A stretch of DNA of 64,000 nt from assembly GCF_947500325.1 (NCBI RefSeq), contig NZ_CANMRQ010000003.1:248001-312000 (forward strand), given 5' to 3'. This document shows, piece after piece, positions 48,801 to 58,256 of the stretch. Origin of the DNA: an uncultured Lacinutrix sp. Its GTDB lineage: Bacteria; Bacteroidota; Bacteroidia; Flavobacteriales; Flavobacteriaceae. Within the stretch, counting starts at the first letter, position 1; the number at the start of each line of letters is the position of its first letter. Both the position numbers and the translations under genes were made by a program. Under the pieces are notes generated by a model, which saw only the letters and a list, made by a program, of their open reading frames with translations, was not told where the DNA came from and searched no databases.

Positions 48801-48874
48801 AAGTTAAACTATCTTAATAGTGTACATATCTAACAAATATTTGCGTTATTAGTAAAAAAAGCGCTGTAAATCCT

Positions 48875-51700
48875 TTGAGAAAGAATTTTACATTACATTT
48901 TCTATGCTTAATGTTTAGTGTTTTGGCTTATAGTCAAAACAGCATCGATATTAAAGCTTATTTTGATATTGAAACTAGAAGCATCAGTATTACGCAAAAC
49001 ATTGAATATTTCAATGCAACTAATACTGTTTTAGATACTGTATATCTCAATGATTGGAGTCACAGTTACTCTACCAAAACAACTCCTCTCGCAACAAGAT
49101 TTGCTGAGGAGTTTAAAAATACGTTTCATTTTGCTAAGAATGAAGACCGTGGTTTTACAGTTATTACTTCTATAAAAGAAGATAATAGTGAAACTTTTTT
49201 CTCTAGACTTAAAGCGCATCCTGATGTCATTAAAGTTGCATTAAACAAACCTTTAGCTCCTAACAACTCATATAAGTTACAACTTACTTATAAAGTTCAA
49301 GTCCCTAATGATAAGTTTACCCGTTATGGTTTTACTCGCTATAATGATTTTGAATTACGTTATTGGTATATTACACCTGCTGTATTTAATGGCGAATGGC
49401 AATACTACAGTAATAAAGATTTAAACGACGCATTTATTCCAAAAGCCGATATAACTATTGAGGCAAACTTTGATCCAGTATATAATTTAATTTCCGAATT
49501 AGACGAAGTTAGTACAGTAGAATCTAACAAAAGAAGAATTACTAGACTAAACGGAAAAGACAGAGTAAATACTAAATTAATTTTAAGACGAATAAATGAT
49601 TTTAATACTGTAGAAACAGACTTTTTTAGTATTCAATCTAATATAGATACAGAAAATCTTGAAAGTACTAAAGTAGCAATTGTTACAGATAGAATAGCAG
49701 GTTTTATAACTAAAAACATTGGCACATATCCTCATAAAAAACTTCTATTAACTTATATAGATTATAAGAAAGAGCCTATTTATGGACTAAATTTATTACC
49801 AGATTTCCTTCGCCCGTTTCCTGATACTTTTCAATATGAATTGAAAATTTTAAAAACAGCTCTACGTAATTCATTAGAGAATACCGTTTTAATTAACCCA
49901 AGAAAAAACCAATGGGTTATTGATGGTATACAAACATATTACTTAATGAAATATGTTAACGAATACTACCCTGAAACAAAATTAACTGGAACATTAGGAA
50001 ACATATGGGGACTTAAATCTTTTTATGCTGCAGGTTTAAAATTTAATGAGCAATATAACTTTGCCTATTTACACATGGCTAGAACTAATTTAGACCAACC
50101 ATTAACGATGGCTAAAGATTCTTTATTAAAATTCAATAAGAATATTGGTAATAAATATAAAGCTGGTGTTGGCCTACGTTATTTAAATGATTATACTGAA
50201 GGTAAAACTGTTGAAACTGCTATAAAAGCATTTATAAAAGATAAATCTTTATTACAAACAAATGATACAGAGTTTCAGGAGTATTTAAAACGTAATACAA
50301 CAAAAAACATTGATTGGTTTTTTGATGATTATTTAACAACAAGTAAAAAAATAGATTATAGAATTAGTACTATTAAAAAGAAAGGTGATTCACTAGTAGT
50401 TACGCTAGAAAATGAATTAGACAATATTATGCCTGTCTCTCTTTATGCTATAAAAAATGATTCCGTTGTTTTAAAACAATGGGTTGACGGTTTTAAGGAT
50501 AAAAAGACAATTACAATTAAAGGATCGGACGTTGATCGATTAGCTTTAAACTATGATAAAATCATCCCAGAAATTAAAGGTCGAAACAATTGGAAAAAAG
50601 TAAACAAGTTACTAAACAGACCTGTACAGTTTAGATTGTTTAAAGATGTAGAAGATCCAGATCAGGCCCAAGTTTTCTTTATGCCTGAGTTTGCATATAA
50701 TATTTACGATGGTTTCTCTCCTGGTTTAAAACTATATAATAAAACTATTTTATCTAAAAACTTCCTATACAAATTTAGCCCAAAATACGGTTTAAGGAGT
50801 AATAGATTAGTTGGTAGCGCTTTTTTAAGTTACAAACACAGAAAAGAAAATGTAAGAAACTACACAACACGATATACTATTCGAGGAGAACAATACAATT
50901 ATGCTAGGGACTTACTCTATACAACATTTACGCCTTCAATAAATTTTGCTTTTAGAGACCCAACAGACTTAAGAAAAAATGATAGACAGTATTTAAATTT
51001 TAGATATTTAAGTATTGATCGTGAAGTAGACCCAACTGGTGAATTTGAAACGGAAGGCGAACCAAAATACGGTGTTTTTAATGCAAGTTACGCTTCTATA
51101 AAACCTGATTTAAAAAGCTTTAGCTCAGTTATAACCGATCTACAACTCGCAAAAAACTTTGGTAAAATATCTGCCACTTTAGAATTTAGAAAATTAACCG
51201 AAAATAACAGACAATATAATTTACGTGCCTATATTGGTTCTTTCTTATATAATAAAACATACCAAGACACCGACTTCTTTAGCTTTGCTTTAGACAGACC
51301 AACAGATTATTTATTTGACTATGATTATATAGGTAGAACTGAAGATGAAGGCGTAACTAGCCAACAGCTTATATTAGCCGAGGGTGGTTTTAAATCTCAA
51401 TTAGAGCCTGCTTTCGCAAACCAATGGATTTCTACTGTTAATACAAGTACAACTATATGGCGCTATATTATGGCATATGGAGATGTTGGACTTGTAAAAA
51501 ACCACAATACTAGCCCTAAATTTGTATACGACGCAGGTATTCGTTTAAATCTTGTTGAAGATTATTTCGAATTGTATTTACCTGTATATTCAAATCTTGG
51601 TTGGGAAATTGCTCAACCTGAATACGATAAAAGCATTCGTTTTATAATTACCTTATCTCCAAATACTCTAATAAAGCTATTTACAAGACGTTGGTATTAG
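48875..51700 (+). CDS. M1 aminopeptidase-like outer-surface protein lacking the zinc motif
   Basis: 941 aa. The start is TTG at 48875: only this start gives a complete signal peptide (RKNFTLHFLCLMFSVLAYSQ); the next ATG would cut it in half. The first 550 residues follow the M1/gluzincin layout (N-terminal beta domain, then a helical core with LLTYIDYKKEPIYGLN and NQWVIDGIQTYYLMKYV where W-x-x-E/D-G would sit). No HExxH occurs anywhere, so the zinc site is lost. From about residue 590 the sequence alternates strands (NRLVGSAFLSYKHRKENVR, NFRYLSIDREVD) like an outer-membrane barrel and ends in a terminal aromatic. It is probably a non-catalytic binding or barrel protein. Confidence 0.78.
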   Translation: MRKNFTLHFLCLMFSVLAYSQNSIDIKAYFDIETRSISITQNIEYFNATNTVLDTVYLNDWSHSYSTKTTPLATRFAEEFKNTFHFAKNEDRGFTVITSIKEDNSETFFSRLKAHPDVIKVALNKPLAPNNSYKLQLTYKVQVPNDKFTRYGFTRYNDFELRYWYITPAVFNGEWQYYSNKDLNDAFIPKADITIEANFDPVYNLISELDEVSTVESNKRRITRLNGKDRVNTKLILRRINDFNTVETDFFSIQSNIDTENLESTKVAIVTDRIAGFITKNIGTYPHKKLLLTYIDYKKEPIYGLNLLPDFLRPFPDTFQYELKILKTALRNSLENTVLINPRKNQWVIDGIQTYYLMKYVNEYYPETKLTGTLGNIWGLKSFYAAGLKFNEQYNFAYLHMARTNLDQPLTMAKDSLLKFNKNIGNKYKAGVGLRYLNDYTEGKTVETAIKAFIKDKSLLQTNDTEFQEYLKRNTTKNIDWFFDDYLTTSKKIDYRISTIKKKGDSLVVTLENELDNIMPVSLYAIKNDSVVLKQWVDGFKDKKTITIKGSDVDRLALNYDKIIPEIKGRNNWKKVNKLLNRPVQFRLFKDVEDPDQAQVFFMPEFAYNIYDGFSPGLKLYNKTILSKNFLYKFSPKYGLRSNRLVGSAFLSYKHRKENVRNYTTRYTIRGEQYNYARDLLYTTFTPSINFAFRDPTDLRKNDRQYLNFRYLSIDREVDPTGEFETEGEPKYGVFNASYASIKPDLKSFSSVITDLQLAKNFGKISATLEFRKLTENNRQYNLRAYIGSFLYNKTYQDTDFFSFALDRPTDYLFDYDYIGRTEDEGVTSQQLILAEGGFKSQLEPAFANQWISTVNTSTTIWRYIMAYGDVGLVKNHNTSPKFVYDAGIRLNLVEDYFELYLPVYSNLGWEIAQPEYDKSIRFIITLSPNTLIKLFTRRWY

Positions 51701-51828
51701 TAAAAAAGAACCCCTAAAGTCTTTGAATTATTTTCAACACATTTCTCTATTTGAATAAAAAAATAAATAATTCACAACAATAAACCTTTTTTACTATTAA
51801 ATTATCATTTTTTTAAGATATTCCCCTG

Positions 51829-51859
51829 TTGCAAAACAGACATTTTTTTGCTAAATTTG
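51829..51859 (+). promoter_or_regulatory. Bacteroidota-type promoter for the E1 dehydrogenase gene
   Basis: -33 TTG at 51829-51831 and -7 TAAATTTG at 51852-51859, 20 bp apart, 20 bp before the ATG at 51880. This is the clearest promoter in the window and shows that the TTG at 51829 is not a start codon. Confidence 0.75.
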
Positions 51860-51879
51860 CTAGAAATAAATCCACCAAA

Positions 51880-54291
51880 ATGAGCACAAAATCCGACTTA
51901 AAAAACGACCTTTCTTTTCAAGACTTTAAAACTCAAGTTTTAGATGATTATAAGATAGCCGTAACTAGTCGTGAATGTAGCTTACTAGGGCGTAGAGAAG
52001 TACTTACTGGCAAAGCTAAGTTTGGTATTTTTGGTGATGGTAAAGAAGTGCCTCAATTAGCAATGGCCAAAGCTTTTCAAAATGGTGATTTTCGTTCTGG
52101 ATATTACCGTGATCAAACATTTATGATGGCTATTGGAGCATTAACTATAGAACAGTTTTTCTCAGGCTTATATGCAAATACAGACATTACCTTAGAACCT
52201 ATGTCTGCCGGTCGCCAAATGGGTGGTCATTTCTCTACTTTTAGCTTAGATGAGAACGGTAATTGGAACAATTTAACAAAACAAAAGAATTCTAGTTCTG
52301 ACATTTCTCCTACTGCCGGACAAATGCCTAGATTATTAGGTTTAGCACAAGCCTCAAAAATCTACAGAAATGTAAAAGGTATTGATACTACAAAGTTCTC
52401 TATAGAGGGTAATGAAGTTGCTTGGGGAACTATAGGAAATGCAAGTACTAGTGAAGGCTTGTTTTTTGAAACTATAAACGCAGCTGGTGTTTTACAAGTT
52501 CCAATGGTAATTAGTGTTTGGGATGATGAATATGGAATATCAGTTCACGCAAAACATCAAACAACAAAAGAAAATATTTCTGAAATTCTTAGTGGTTTTC
52601 AACGTAATAAAGACTCTAAAGGCTATGAAATTCTACGCGTAAAAGGCTGGGATTATGTATCATTAATTGAAACTTATCAAGAAGCTTCAAAAATTGCTAG
52701 AACAGAGCATGTTCCAGTTTTAATTCATGTAAATGAATTAACACAACCTCAGGGTCATTCAACTTCTGGATCGCACGAGCGTTATAAAAATGCAGATCGA
52801 TTAGCATGGGAAGCATCTAATGATTGTAATGTAAAGCTACGTGAATGGATGATAGAAACTGGTATTTCTACAGATGAAGAATTAGTAGTAATAGAAAAAT
52901 CAATCAAAAAAAGTGTTCGTGAAGGGAAAAAAACGGCATGGAATAATTACTTAAACCCAATTCTAAAAGAAAGAAACGAAGCTTCTAGCATTATTTTGAA
53001 TGTTGCAGCTTCTAGTAATAATAAAGTATTTATTGAAAAAATAAATACAGATTTAATGGCTATTGATGAGCCAACTAGACGAGATATTGCTTCTGCGACA
53101 AGACGCGCATTACGCTATGTTGTTTCTGAAGAATCTTCAGCTAAAACTCAACTATCTCAATGGATTGATGGTTTTTTCAATGTTATCCAGCCAAAATATA
53201 GCTCGCATTTACATAACGAGACCCAATCTGCAGCCACAAATATAAAAGAAGTAAAACCTACATATAGTACAGAAAATGAAGAAGTAGATGGGCGTATTGT
53301 ATTAAGAGATAACTTCGATAAAATCTTTAGTAAATATCCTGAATCTTTAATTTTTGGAGAAGACTCAGGAACCATTGGAGATGTTAATCAAGGTTTAGAA
53401 GGTTTACAAGAAAAGTATGGAGAGCTAAGAATTAGCGATGCTGGTATTAGAGAAGCTACTATTCTAGGACAAGGAATAGGAATGGCTATGAGAGGCTTAC
53501 GTCCTATTGCTGAAATTCAATACCTAGACTATATAATGTATGCTTTACAAATCATGAGTGATGATTTAGCTACGCTTTTATATAGAACTAAAGGAAGGCA
53601 AAAAGCGCCTTTAATTATACGTACACGTGGCCATCGATTAGAAGGTATTTGGCATTCTGGATCGCAAATGGGAGGTGTTTTAAATTTAATTCGTGGTATA
53701 CATGTACTTGTCCCAAGAAATATGACTAAAGCCGCTGGTTTTTATAATACACTTTTAGAAAGTGATGAACCTGCTTTAGTAGTAGAGTGTTTAAATGGCT
53801 ACCGTTTAAAAGAACAGAAACCAACAAACTTTGGTGAATTCAAAACTCCAATTGGTGTTGTTGAAATAGTAAAAGCAGGTAAAGACATTACTATATTATC
53901 TTATGGATCTACATTAAGAATAGTAGAAGAAGTTGCTAAAGAATTATTACAAGTAGGTATTGACATAGAAGTGATTGATGCTCAATCTCTATTACCTTTT
54001 GATTTAAATCATGATGTTGTAAAAAGTATTGCTAAAACGAATCGTTTAATGATTATTGATGAGGATGTTCCTGGTGGTGCCTCTGCATATCTTTTAGATA
54101 AAGTATTGAATGAACAAAATGCATACAATTATTTAGATAGCAAACCAAAAACATTGACAGCTAAGTCACACAGACCGGCATATGGTACAGACGGAGACTA
54201 TTTCTCTAAACCTTCTTCTGAAGATATTTTTGAAGCCATATACGAAGTTATGCATGAAGTTAACCCTATTGACTATCCAAAATTAAGATAA
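51880..54291 (+). CDS. Fused E1 alpha/beta 2-oxoacid dehydrogenase (branched-chain type)
   Basis: 803 aa from ATG 51880. The N-terminal half is the E1 alpha domain (FRSGYYRDQTFMMAIG, SPTAGQMPRLLG, GNASTSEGLFFETIN). From about residue 470 it continues into the E1 beta domain (LIFGEDSGTIGDVNQGLEG, IQYLDYIMYALQIMSDD, GIHVLVPRNMTKAAG, DAQSLLPFD). The complex decarboxylates 2-oxoacids with TPP and passes the acyl group to lipoyl-E2; the branched-chain complex is the best guess. The metal/TPP motif reads GNA at 186-188 and WDDEYG at 214-219 in place of the canonical GDG and NN. E2 and E3 are not in the window. Confidence 0.92.
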   Translation: MSTKSDLKNDLSFQDFKTQVLDDYKIAVTSRECSLLGRREVLTGKAKFGIFGDGKEVPQLAMAKAFQNGDFRSGYYRDQTFMMAIGALTIEQFFSGLYANTDITLEPMSAGRQMGGHFSTFSLDENGNWNNLTKQKNSSSDISPTAGQMPRLLGLAQASKIYRNVKGIDTTKFSIEGNEVAWGTIGNASTSEGLFFETINAAGVLQVPMVISVWDDEYGISVHAKHQTTKENISEILSGFQRNKDSKGYEILRVKGWDYVSLIETYQEASKIARTEHVPVLIHVNELTQPQGHSTSGSHERYKNADRLAWEASNDCNVKLREWMIETGISTDEELVVIEKSIKKSVREGKKTAWNNYLNPILKERNEASSIILNVAASSNNKVFIEKINTDLMAIDEPTRRDIASATRRALRYVVSEESSAKTQLSQWIDGFFNVIQPKYSSHLHNETQSAATNIKEVKPTYSTENEEVDGRIVLRDNFDKIFSKYPESLIFGEDSGTIGDVNQGLEGLQEKYGELRISDAGIREATILGQGIGMAMRGLRPIAEIQYLDYIMYALQIMSDDLATLLYRTKGRQKAPLIIRTRGHRLEGIWHSGSQMGGVLNLIRGIHVLVPRNMTKAAGFYNTLLESDEPALVVECLNGYRLKEQKPTNFGEFKTPIGVVEIVKAGKDITILSYGSTLRIVEEVAKELLQVGIDIEVIDAQSLLPFDLNHDVVKSIAKTNRLMIIDEDVPGGASAYLLDKVLNEQNAYNYLDSKPKTLTAKSHRPAYGTDGDYFSKPSSEDIFEAIYEVMHEVNPIDYPKLR

Positions 54292-54474
54292 AGCAATTAA
54301 ACTTTTTTTATTATTTTTGGCAACTAACTAAGCTAACCTCTTTTGTTTAAGATAATTGAATAGCAAATTAATCAATGGAGACTTATAGTAAAATCAGCAT
54401 AAATTTATCAATTATACTGTGCGCTATAAAATGATTGTTTATCAAATTAGTTAAAGTAGTTTTAGTCTACTTTT

Positions 54475-54505
54475 AGCGCTTACATTCTTGTAAGCGCTTT
54501 TTTAT
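54475..54505 (+). terminator. Hairpin terminator after the E1 gene
   Basis: Perfect 10-bp stem AGCGCTTACA / TGTAAGCGCT with TTCT loop, followed by a T-run. It lies about 190 bp after the E1 stop and about 70 bp before the next gene. Confidence 0.85.
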
Positions 54506-54572
54506 TCTATCTAAATTAAACCTTTTTCTTTTTATGCAGTCTTAGTAATTATAACATAAACCCCAATCTAAT

Positions 54573-55766
54573 ATGAGAAAATTGTTTTTTGTTTTAATTC
54601 TAATAACTTTAGCTGCATGTTCTAGTGATGAAACTACTTCAAATCAAGGCACAGAATTGGGAGAAACACCTGTAAATACTTTAGATTTTTCAGATATATT
54701 AAATATAAACTTCAACTCGCTTTTAAACTATAGCGAACAGTATATACCTGTATACATCACAAAAGATAATTTACCTGCAAATAATTTAATAACTAATGAA
54801 GGTGCAACTTTAGGCCGTGTACTATTTTATGATAAAAATCTATCTGTTAATAATACTATTTCTTGCGCTAGCTGCCATAAACAAGAATTTGCATTTGGAG
54901 ATGATGATGCTGTAAGTACTGGTGTAAATGGCGTTACAGGAAGACATTCAATGCGTTTAATTAACACGCGTTTTTCTGATGAAGTTCAATTCTTTTGGGA
55001 TGAGCGAGCAAATTCTCTAGAAGAACAAACTACAATGCCAATTCAAGACCATATAGAAATGGGGTTTAGTGGAGAAAATGGAGATTTAAGCTTTAATGAT
55101 CTTATTGCAAAATTAGAAACAACGAGTTACTATCCAGATTTATTCAATTTTGCATTTGGAAGTACAGAGATATCAGAAGTAAGAATTCAAAATGCATTAT
55201 CTCAATTTATAAGAAGTATTCAGTCTTTTGACAGTAAATTTGATACTGGTAGACTGCAAGCTAATAATAACGGGCAACCATTTACAAACTTTACAGACCA
55301 AGAAAATCAAGGCAAACAATTATTTTTACAACCACCAAGCTTTGACAATCAAGGCATTAGAACATCTGGAGGAATAGGTTGCGCAGGCTGTCACCAAGCG
55401 CCAGAATTTGATATAAATCCAATTTCTAGAAATAATGGTGTTGTTGAAAATGCAAATGGTATTGGTACAGATTTTACAAACACAAGATCTCCAAGTTTAA
55501 GAGATGTAGTAAAAGCTAATGGTGAAAGTAATGGGCCTTTTATGCATACAGGTACGAGTAATAATTTAACAGCTGTATTAAACCATTATAATAGTATTGA
55601 GATTAATGGGAATACAAATCTTGATCCAATATTAAGGCCAAATGGAAATGGTCAACAATTAAATTTAACGCAAGTAGAAATAGACGCAGTTATAGCCTTT
55701 ATGCAAACCTTAGGTGGTACTGAAGTTTATACAGATGAAAAATGGAGTGATCCCTTTATAAATTAA
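54573..55766 (+). CDS. Dihaem cytochrome c peroxidase (MauG/CcpA family) lipoprotein
   Basis: 397 aa. Lipobox at C16 (ITLAAC). Two c-type haem motifs are present: CASCH (C98, C101, H102) and CAGCH (C270, C273, H274). They sit in the usual two-domain arrangement, with FWDERANSLEEQ and FMHTGTSNNLTAVLNHYN matching family positions. It would reduce hydrogen peroxide, or carry out MauG-like oxidations, in the periplasm with electrons from a cytochrome or quinol. It sits alone between two hairpin terminators with related stems. Confidence 0.92.
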   Translation: MRKLFFVLILITLAACSSDETTSNQGTELGETPVNTLDFSDILNINFNSLLNYSEQYIPVYITKDNLPANNLITNEGATLGRVLFYDKNLSVNNTISCASCHKQEFAFGDDDAVSTGVNGVTGRHSMRLINTRFSDEVQFFWDERANSLEEQTTMPIQDHIEMGFSGENGDLSFNDLIAKLETTSYYPDLFNFAFGSTEISEVRIQNALSQFIRSIQSFDSKFDTGRLQANNNGQPFTNFTDQENQGKQLFLQPPSFDNQGIRTSGGIGCAGCHQAPEFDINPISRNNGVVENANGIGTDFTNTRSPSLRDVVKANGESNGPFMHTGTSNNLTAVLNHYNSIEINGNTNLDPILRPNGNGQQLNLTQVEIDAVIAFMQTLGGTEVYTDEKWSDPFIN

Positions 55767-55788
55767 TAATAATTTATATAAACTGAAG

Positions 55789-55819
55789 AAGCGCTTACAC
55801 CTAATAAGCGCTTTTTTTT
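55789..55819 (+). terminator. Hairpin terminator after the first peroxidase
   Basis: Stem AAGCGCTTA / TAAGCGCTT followed by eight T. The stem sequence is the same as that of the terminator upstream of the gene (54475-54498). Confidence 0.85.
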
Positions 55820-55845
55820 ATATCTTTAATTCAAACCAAAAGAAG

Positions 55846-57444
55846 ATGCTAACTAAACAAGATAAAGTAAGATTAAGAGGTTCAATTTTTAGGCATTTAG
55901 ACGGCATTGCTACTGCCACTACAGTGTTAGCACTATATAAAAAAGGCATTTTAAATTATCTCTTAAAAAACAAAGAAATAACACTAACTGAACTAACAAA
56001 GGCTTTTAATGCTAACGAAGGCTATTTAAATGTTGCATTACGTATTTTATGTTCTCAAGGATGGCTTACTCAAGATTTAAATAATCAAAAAAATATAGCA
56101 ACCTATAGAATTAATAAAAAAAGTGAAACTGCTTTTTCTTTAGCTCACTTATATGAAGAAGCCGTAAACATATTAAATTATGCTGTACGTTTTCCAGAAG
56201 AACGTATTGGTAGTGATGCTTTTATAGTATTAGAGCGTATTTTTAAAAAATATGAAAAACGATATGATTTAAATATTACTAATGAAGATAGTGTTGAATT
56301 TCAATTATTAAAACATATTGAAGGCTGTATTGTTGCTCCAATTATTGTTCTATTAGGAGTTAATGGTATGTTTCATAAATATTTTATGGAAGCATCTTTT
56401 GCTGCTGAAGAGTATCATAAAGACCCAGAAAGTTTTAAAAAAATACTAGATTTTTTAGCACATTTGGGTTGGTTTAAAAAGAAAAATGGCAATTATCAAT
56501 TTACAGATGAAGGCTTGTTCTTTGCAAAACGTGCTTCTGCATATGGTGTTACAGTCTCTTATTTACCTACTTTTTTACAGTTAGATGAATTATTGTTTGG
56601 TAATCCACTAATTTTAAATACTTCTGAAGGAGATACCGAAAAACATGTGCATAGAGAAATGAATGTATGGGGAAGCGGTGGCGCACACTCCACTTATTTT
56701 AAGGTTATAGATCAAGTTATTATTAAACTCTTTAATAAACCAATAGATGAGCAACCTAAAGGGATTCTAGATATGGGTTGCGGTAATGGGGCTTTTATTC
56801 AACATATTTTTGATGTCATTGAGCATCAAACAATACGAGGCAAAATGCTTGAAGAACATCCATTATTATTAGTAGGAGCAGATTTTAATAAAGCCGCGTT
56901 AAAAGTTACTAGAGCTAATTTAATTAAAGCAGATATATGGGCGAAAGTAATTTGGGGAGATATAGGTAGACCAGATTTATTAGCAAAAGATTTACGAGAA
57001 GATTATAATATAGAACTAAAAGACTTGCTCAATGTCCGTACCTTTTTAGACCATAATCGCATCTGGGAAACGCCAAAACAACCAACAAATAGAATAAGTG
57101 ATTCTTCTGGTGCTTTTGCTCATAAAGGACACTATATTAGCAATGATTTAGTTGAAGACTCTCTATTAGAACATTTACAAAAATGGAAGCCGTATGTTGA
57201 ACAATTTGGACTATTAATTATAGAATTGCATACTATAAACCCCAAACTAACATCTAATAATATTGGAAAAACTGCCGCCACTGCATACGATGCTACTCAC
57301 GGTTATAGTGACCAATATATTTTAGAGGTAGATGTTTTTAATAAAATCGCTAATGAAGCAGGTTTAAAACCTGATCCCAATCATTTTTCAAGATTTCCAG
57401 ATAACGAGTTAGCTACTGTTAGTGTTAATTTATTAAAAGGGTAA
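55846..57444 (+). CDS. Class I SAM-dependent methyltransferase with N-terminal winged-helix domain
   Basis: 532 aa, cytoplasmic. Residues about 1-75 (HLDGIATATTVLALYKKGIL, VALRILCSQGWL) look like the dimerisation/winged-helix domain of natural-product O-methyltransferases. A second such helical segment occurs about 180-240 (FKKILDFLAHLGWFKKKNG). The SAM motif I LDMGCGNGAFIQH lies at about 307-319, followed by LLLVGADFNKAAL (motif II) and AKVIWGDIGRP. The substrate is not predictable. The double N-terminal arrangement and the length (532 aa against about 340) are unusual. It is followed after 4 bp by the DUF202 gene. Confidence 0.82.
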   Translation: MLTKQDKVRLRGSIFRHLDGIATATTVLALYKKGILNYLLKNKEITLTELTKAFNANEGYLNVALRILCSQGWLTQDLNNQKNIATYRINKKSETAFSLAHLYEEAVNILNYAVRFPEERIGSDAFIVLERIFKKYEKRYDLNITNEDSVEFQLLKHIEGCIVAPIIVLLGVNGMFHKYFMEASFAAEEYHKDPESFKKILDFLAHLGWFKKKNGNYQFTDEGLFFAKRASAYGVTVSYLPTFLQLDELLFGNPLILNTSEGDTEKHVHREMNVWGSGGAHSTYFKVIDQVIIKLFNKPIDEQPKGILDMGCGNGAFIQHIFDVIEHQTIRGKMLEEHPLLLVGADFNKAALKVTRANLIKADIWAKVIWGDIGRPDLLAKDLREDYNIELKDLLNVRTFLDHNRIWETPKQPTNRISDSSGAFAHKGHYISNDLVEDSLLEHLQKWKPYVEQFGLLIIELHTINPKLTSNNIGKTAATAYDATHGYSDQYILEVDVFNKIANEAGLKPDPNHFSRFPDNELATVSVNLLKG

Positions 57445-57448
57445 TTAT

Positions 57449-57712
57449 ATGATAAAAGAAAATGACCTCACAACTAGAGATTGGTTAGCTATAGAACGCA
57501 CAAAATTAGCAAACGAACGTACTTTTTTAGCTTATTTTAGAACATTTATAGTCTTTTTAGGTTCTGGTATAACAATATTAAAATTAGAATTTTTAACCGA
57601 GCTTAAAACATTTGGAATTATTTTAACTGCTATTTCACCTATAATACTCATTATTGGTTTATTTAGATTATTTAAAGTAAAAAAGACCATTAAAAAACAT
57701 TATAAACTATAA
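57449..57712 (+). CDS. DUF202 family small membrane protein
   Basis: 87 aa. The hallmark DWLAIERTKLANERTFLAYFRT is followed by two membrane helices (TFIVFLGSGITILKLEFL and FGIILTAISPIILIIGLF) and a basic tail. Family knowledge: YidH/DUF202 proteins are short inner-membrane proteins of unknown function. Its start lies 4 bp after the methyltransferase stop, suggesting co-expression. Confidence 0.88.
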   Translation: MIKENDLTTRDWLAIERTKLANERTFLAYFRTFIVFLGSGITILKLEFLTELKTFGIILTAISPIILIIGLFRLFKVKKTIKKHYKL

Positions 57713-57719
57713 ACTTGTT

Positions 57720-57740
57720 ATTCCTGCGAAAAGCAGGAAT
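57720..57740. repeat. Short REP-like hairpin
   Basis: ATTCCTGC / GCAGGAAT with a GAAAA loop, a perfect 8-bp palindrome between DUF202 and DUF6155 genes. It resembles the ATTCCTGCGAAAGCAGGAAT elements scattered in flavobacterial genomes, but no second copy was noticed in this window. Confidence 0.5.
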
Positions 57741-57776
57741 CCAAAAATAAAAGCCCTTTTTTTTAAAGGAATAAAT

Positions 57777-58250
57777 ATGAAAGCAGTCTCTGTAGTTACT
57801 ATAAGAAAAGAATTAAAACATAAATCTAGTGAAGAATTGGCAGAGTTATGCTTACGATTATCTCGATTTAAAAAAGAAAATAAAGAGTTACTCACCTATT
57901 TATTATTTGAAGCCGATAGCGAAGCTGGTTACATAGAAACCGTAAAACAAGAAATGGATGAGCAATTTGAATTGATAAATACAGATAGCTATTTCTACAT
58001 AAAAAAAAGTGTTCGTAAAATATTACGAAACACTAAAAAGTATATTCGTTATTCGCTTAATAAAGAAACTGAAGTAGAGCTACTACTCTACTTTTGTAAA
58101 AAACTGAAAGCGATGTCTCCTTCAATTAAAAACAATACAACACTACAAAATATTTACAATCGTAATATTGAAGCCGTAACCAAAAAAGTACTCAACTTAC
58201 ATGAAGATTTACAATATGATTTTAATATAGAATTAGAAGAATTAAACTAA
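57777..58250 (+). CDS. DUF6155-like small protein
   Basis: 157 aa, highly charged and helical, no signal or membrane segment. Contains KHKSSEELAELCLRLSRFKK, LLTYLLFEADSEAGYI, SVRKILRNTKKYIRYSLNKE and ELLLYFCKKLKAM segments that I associate with DUF6155. Function is unknown. It is followed after 6 bp by the RDD gene on the same strand. Confidence 0.75.
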   Translation: MKAVSVVTIRKELKHKSSEELAELCLRLSRFKKENKELLTYLLFEADSEAGYIETVKQEMDEQFELINTDSYFYIKKSVRKILRNTKKYIRYSLNKETEVELLLYFCKKLKAMSPSIKNNTTLQNIYNRNIEAVTKKVLNLHEDLQYDFNIELEELN

Positions 58251-58256
58251 TATATA

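Noticed and set aside
57720-57740. The ATTCCTGC hairpin as a transcription terminator
   Set aside because: No T-run follows; it fits a short REP-like repeat better.
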